A stretch of 64,000 nt of DNA, taken from positions 62,001 to 126,000 of the forward strand of contig NZ_JBFAAI010000021.1 of NCBI RefSeq assembly GCF_040639655.1, written 5' to 3'. Made by a program: the position numbers and the translations under genes. Below the pieces are notes generated by a model. The model had not been told where the DNA came from, ran no database searches, and saw nothing but the letters and a program-made list of their open reading frames with translations. Numbering within the stretch: position 1 is the stretch's first letter; each line of letters starts with the position of its first letter. Shown here piece by piece: positions 63,414 through 64,000 of this stretch. This DNA comes from Actinoplanes sp040639655. Lineage in GTDB: Bacteria; Actinomycetota; Actinomycetes; Mycobacteriales; Micromonosporaceae.

Positions 63414-64000
63414 ATGGGGTTCAACAATCCGGATGTCCCCTGGTCACGGCTGGAGGGGGCACTCTCCGGCCGGGTGGCGGACCCGCTCGCGGTGGACGGC
63501 GACGGCGGGGACTCGCCGGCGTGGACGCGGAAGCGGGAGCCGTACCGGGCCGCGCCGAACCTGGTCCGGGCGGAGAGCCGGACCAGGTACGCCGAGCTGC
63601 ACTGTCACACCAACTTCAGTTTCCTGGACGGCGCGAGCCATCCGGACGAGCTGGCCGAGGAGGCGGCGCGGCTGGGCCTGACCGGGCTGGCGGTCACCGA
63701 CCACGACGGCCTCTACGGGGTGGTCCGGTTCTCCCAGGCGGCCCGGGAACTGAAGCTGCCGACGATCTTCGGTGCCGAGCTGTCGCTGGGCCTGACCCGT
63801 CCGCGCAGTGGTGAGCCGGATCCGGAGGGTCCGCACCTGCTGGCGCTGGCGCACGGCCACGAGGGGTACGCCCGGCTGGCCCGGGTGATCTCCGAGGCGC
63901 AGCTGCGCGGCGGCGAGAAGGGCCGGCCCGACTACGGCAGCCTGGAGCAGGTGGCCGCGCTGCTGCGCGATCACGTCCTGGTGCTGACCGGCTGCCGCAA
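63414..64000 (+). CDS. dnaE2: Error-prone DNA polymerase III alpha (DnaE2/ImuC), 3' truncated by window edge
   Basis: First 195 residues from ATG 63414, with GAGGGGG upstream. PHP domain start: YAELHCHTNFSFLDGASHPDELAEEA and TDHDGLYGVVRF, characteristic of DnaE polymerases. The catalytic palm lies past the window. In this operon it is the translesion polymerase that works with ImuA'/ImuB. Follows imuB by 15 bases. Confidence 0.93.
   Translation, partial: MGFNNPDVPWSRLEGALSGRVADPLAVDGDGGDSPAWTRKREPYRAAPNLVRAESRTRYAELHCHTNFSFLDGASHPDELAEEAARLGLTGLAVTDHDGLYGVVRFSQAARELKLPTIFGAELSLGLTRPRSGEPDPEGPHLLALAHGHEGYARLARVISEAQLRGGEKGRPDYGSLEQVAALLRDHVLVLTGCR

Overview
The window is high-GC actinobacterial chromosome, most likely Micromonosporaceae (Actinoplanes/Micromonospora-like). 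The signs are GTG/TTG starts, many apparently leaderless genes with a TAnnnT box 6-8 nt before the start codon, convergent overlaps of a few bases, and a conserved gene neighbourhood. Much of the left two thirds matches in content the mycobacterial Rv2172c-Rv2188c neighbourhood, interspersed with lineage genes: PimB' mannosyltransferase, SRPBCC protein, PlsC acyltransferase, RNase AS, class II DAHP synthase, PknL kinase, the Rv2175c-type DNA-binding protein, an IdsA-type prenyl synthase and MetF. No rRNA, tRNA, CRISPR array, phage or insertion sequence was seen.

1-20 kb: end of an M48 peptidase, pimB', a DUF4240 protein, a thioredoxin, an MFS/MarR pair, a NarL-type two-component system, SRPBCC + Cys-rich protein + ROK glucokinase + nuclease-fold protein, a flavin monooxygenase coupled to a hydrolase-fold protein lacking the usual serine, otsA, plsC, a Crp regulator, a degenerate phosphotransferase, RNase AS, and a TetR/MFS pair with twin operators. 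20-40 kb: a 6-phosphofructokinase with the residues of pyrophosphate-dependent enzymes, proC, a DUF429 protein behind a 27-residue leaderless ORF, a secreted GH18 chitinase, aroG, threonine aldolase, two paralogous secreted IPT/TIG proteins, endonuclease IV, PknL with PASTA repeats, prenyl synthase, metF, and a CDP-alcohol phosphotransferase.

40-58 kb: HNH nuclease, an HTH protein with its own palindrome, a frameshifted FAD monooxygenase beside a TetR gene, sdhCAB opposite a LysR gene, a methyltransferase, a von Willebrand factor A lipid-anchored/membrane protein, and a carotenoid tailoring operon (CrtA-like, GNAT, CruF, CruG, CrtI-family desaturase) resembling the sioxanthin-type pathway. 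Then YbaK, an SDR, and a DUF6153-like/DUF305/DUF4396 group with a copper-type (CsoR-like) palindrome.

58.7-64 kb: the mutasome cassette (HEPN protein, ImuA', ImuB, start of DnaE2/ImuC) preceded by two LexA-like boxes. Its genes are expected to act together in SOS-induced translesion synthesis.

Non-coding structure is the most unusual part of the window. There is a dispersed multi-hairpin repeat (three sites), three tandem duplications that begin exactly at gene 3' ends and carry copies of the stop region, a 3 x 43 bp hairpin array, and in-frame minisatellites in the mutasome genes and in the CDP-alcohol phosphotransferase gene.
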